A stretch of DNA of 6,913 nt from Burkholderiales bacterium (lineage in GTDB: Bacteria; Pseudomonadota; Gammaproteobacteria; Burkholderiales; SG8-41): assembly GCA_019746155.1 (NCBI GenBank), contig JAIESJ010000282.1:1-6913 (forward strand), in the 5' to 3' direction. The translations under genes and the position numbers were made by a program. The notes beneath the pieces are model-generated. The model made no database searches. It saw only the letters and a program-made list of their open reading frames with translations, and was not told the origin of the DNA. Below, piece by piece: positions 5,771 to 6,913 of this stretch; position 1 is the stretch's first letter; every line of letters begins with the position of its first letter.

Positions 5771-5863
5771 TTACTGACCAGATCGTATCCAAAATTGACG
5801 CGTACGCCGGCGGCCTTGCTCGCCTCGGCATGGCGCGCCAATATGGTTGAGGATGCGAGGCAT
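5771..5863 (-). CDS. Short leader-like ORF (30 codons) upstream of receptor 2
   Basis: An ATG at 5863 is preceded by AAAGGAGGAGTCA, a perfect match to the anti-Shine-Dalgarno sequence and the strongest ribosome site in the window. The frame runs 30 codons (starting MPRILNHIG, ending WIRSGQ) to a TAA, 13 bp before the receptor 2 ATG. The product is Arg-rich with no recognised domain. The first eight codons look like ordinary coding sequence, whereas the rest has better codon usage in another frame (ARHAEASKAAGVRVNFGYD). It may therefore be the start of a lost or frameshifted gene rather than a true leader peptide. If translated, it could couple ribosomes into receptor 2. Confidence 0.35.
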   Translation of the reverse strand: MPRILNHIGAPCRGEQGRRRTRQFWIRSGQ

Positions 5864-5880
5864 TGACTCCTCCTTTCCGG

Positions 5881-5905
5881 ATCCGCTGCTGCGGATTTAA
5901 TTATC
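5881..5905 (-). promoter_or_regulatory. Palindrome with adjacent -10-like box before the leader ORF
   Basis: ATCCGC-TGCT-GCGGAT (5881-5896) is a perfect 6-bp dyad with a 4-base centre. On the minus strand GATAAT, a good -10 match, lies at 5905-5900, which would start transcription within the palindrome, about 30 bases before the leader ATG. No good -35 is seen 16-18 bases further upstream. The arrangement would suit a repressor site over a transcription start, but both parts are short and could be chance. Confidence 0.3.
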
Positions 5906-6073
5906 GCCGTTTTGACATGGTGATGCTACACTCGCCCTGCGGCGCGTACAGCGGCACTGGCTCGATGATCCGTACAGACTTGGCATCTGAGAAAACATGC
6001 GAGCGCACCGCTTGTCTTGCAATATCGCACACTCAACAATAAGCTCGATAATCCAAACGCCAAGAGGAGAACC
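5906..6073. other. Divergent intergenic region before receptor 3
   Basis: This 168-bp stretch must carry the receptor 3 promoter. A GATAAT at 6047-6052 is a possible -10 box, but its -35 partner (ATCGCA at 17 bp) is poor and the leader would be only about 15 bases. A TTGACA at 5912-5917 has no suitable -10. AGAGGAG at 6064-6070 is the receptor 3 ribosome site. No RNA gene or clear operator is seen, nor a copy of the GAGAA dyads found beside the LysR gene. Confidence 0.3.
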
Positions 6074-6913
6074 ATGACATCCGTAATAATCTTGCGCAGC
6101 CTCGTTTGCATGGCCGCGGCCGGCTTCGCCGCTGCCACATTTGCCCAGGATTACCCGACCAAGCCGGTCCGTTTTGTCGTGCCGTTCGTGCCCGGCGGCC
6201 CCACCGACATCCAGGGGCGCATGCTCGGCGAAAAGCTCACACAGCATCTCGGCCAGCAAGTGATTATCGACAATCGCGGCGGCGCCGGCGGCAACATAGG
6301 GATGGAACTCGTCGCGCGGGCGCCGGCCGACGGCTATACCATCGTGATCGCCACCGTCGGCACCTGGGCGGTGAATCCGCATCTCTACAAGCTGTCATTC
6401 GACGTGCTGAAGGATTTCGCGCCGATCATCCAGGTTTCCTCCTCGCCCGGGGTGTTGGTGGTGCATCCCTCGGTTCCCGCGAAAAACGTAAAAGAACTGA
6501 TCGCGCTGGCCAAGGCAAAACCGGGACAACTCAACTACGGCTCTTCGGGGGTCGGTGGCTTCGGCCACATCTCCGGCGAGCTGTTCACGATGATGACGAA
6601 GACCAGGATGACGCACATTCCGTACAAGAGTTCGGCGCCGTCACTCACCGATCTCATCAGCGGTCAGATCCAGGTACTGTTCAACAATGCGATCTCGACC
6701 GTGCCGCACGTCAAAAGTGGGCGCGTGCGCGCGCTGGCGACGACCGGCGCCAGCCGCTCATCCGCCCTGCCCGACCTGCCGACCGTCGCCGAAGCGGGCG
6801 TGCCCGGCTACGAAAACTCTTCTTGGTCGGCAGTCGCCGCACCGGCCGGAACGCCGAAGCCAATCCTCGCGCGCCTGCACAAGGAATTCGCCGATATTCT
6901 GAAAATGCCAGAC
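6074..6913 (+). CDS. TTT-family (Bug) periplasmic solute-binding receptor 3, C-terminus cut off by window edge
   Basis: 280 codons are open to the window end; about 40-45 residues should be missing. The ATG at 6074 has a strong AGAGGAG site 3-4 bases upstream. The signal peptide (hydrophobic VCMAAAGFAAATFA) probably cuts after residue 24, although its N-terminus has only one basic residue. Motifs: YPTKPVRFVVPFVPGGPTD, GQQVIIDNRGGAGGNIG, APADGYT, NYGSSGVGGFGHISGE, HIPYKSSAPS, GRVRALATT, LPDLPTVAEAGVPG, PAGTPKPIL. The pocket loops resemble receptor 1 (shared GHISGE and HIPYK) more than receptor 2. It is transcribed divergently from receptor 2 and may head another catabolic or transport unit beyond the window. 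The ligand is unknown. Confidence 0.94.
   Translation, partial: MTSVIILRSLVCMAAAGFAAATFAQDYPTKPVRFVVPFVPGGPTDIQGRMLGEKLTQHLGQQVIIDNRGGAGGNIGMELVARAPADGYTIVIATVGTWAVNPHLYKLSFDVLKDFAPIIQVSSSPGVLVVHPSVPAKNVKELIALAKAKPGQLNYGSSGVGGFGHISGELFTMMTKTRMTHIPYKSSAPSLTDLISGQIQVLFNNAISTVPHVKSGRVRALATTGASRSSALPDLPTVAEAGVPGYENSSWSAVAAPAGTPKPILARLHKEFADILKMPD

Noticed and set aside
5758..5841. N-terminal extension of receptor 2
   Set aside because: It would begin with TTG and bury the signal peptide; the ATG at 5757 has GAGGGA at the right distance. The in-frame coding-like residues are noted as a possible relic.
4948..5850. 300-codon plus-strand ORF
   Set aside because: It lies opposite receptor 2, which has clear family motifs; the product is Arg/Gly/His-rich with no domain, as expected for the antisense of GC-rich coding DNA.
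5912..5932. Sigma-70 promoter from TTGACA at 5912-5917 with TACACT at 5927-5932
   Set aside because: The spacing is only 9 bases, too short for a functional -35/-10 pair.

Overview
The window looks like chromosomal DNA from a GC-rich betaproteobacterium, most likely Burkholderiales of the Bordetella/Achromobacter type. Three observations support this: three periplasmic receptors of the Bug family (tripartite tricarboxylate transporter, TTT, solute-binding proteins), a GcvA-like LysR regulator, and strong GC bias at third codon positions. Species cannot be fixed from sequence alone.

Layout, left to right. (1) A LysR-type regulator (minus, C-terminus cut by the window edge) is divergent from receptor 1; the 109-bp gap holds two GAGAA-type dyads 22 bp apart. 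(2) Receptor 1 and an NAD-type beta-decarboxylating dehydrogenase (isocitrate/isopropylmalate family, GTG start) form a plus-strand unit, 31 bp apart. (3) Bases 2919-3561 hold no intact gene. They contain a scrap resembling the C-terminus of a type I restriction HsdR subunit, three copies of GCATAGGGGTCG, a 264-bp element with 27-bp imperfect inverted ends enclosing a 75-codon scrap that resembles a RAYT transposase C-terminus, and eight identical copies of TGACCCCTTTAGCTT. (4) A minus-strand unit contains a short leader-like ORF with a perfect Shine-Dalgarno sequence, receptor 2, an 11-bp-stem hairpin, and a D(-)-tartrate dehydratase-like enolase-superfamily enzyme with all expected active-site residues. 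(5) Divergent from it, receptor 3 runs off the right edge.

Working model (inference): this is a hydroxy-dicarboxylate uptake and catabolism locus. Receptors catch substrates such as tartrate or malate-like acids in the periplasm. The tartrate dehydratase-like enzyme would make oxaloacetate, and the dehydrogenase would oxidise, and perhaps decarboxylate, a second 2-hydroxy acid. No TctA/TctB membrane genes are in the window, so the receptors would have to use a transporter encoded elsewhere. The two catabolic units converge on the mobile-element debris, so the present arrangement may have been assembled or split by insertion. The most unusual non-gene features are the inverted-repeat element with its repeat arrays, the hairpin between receptor 2 and the dehydratase, and the paired dyads beside the LysR gene.
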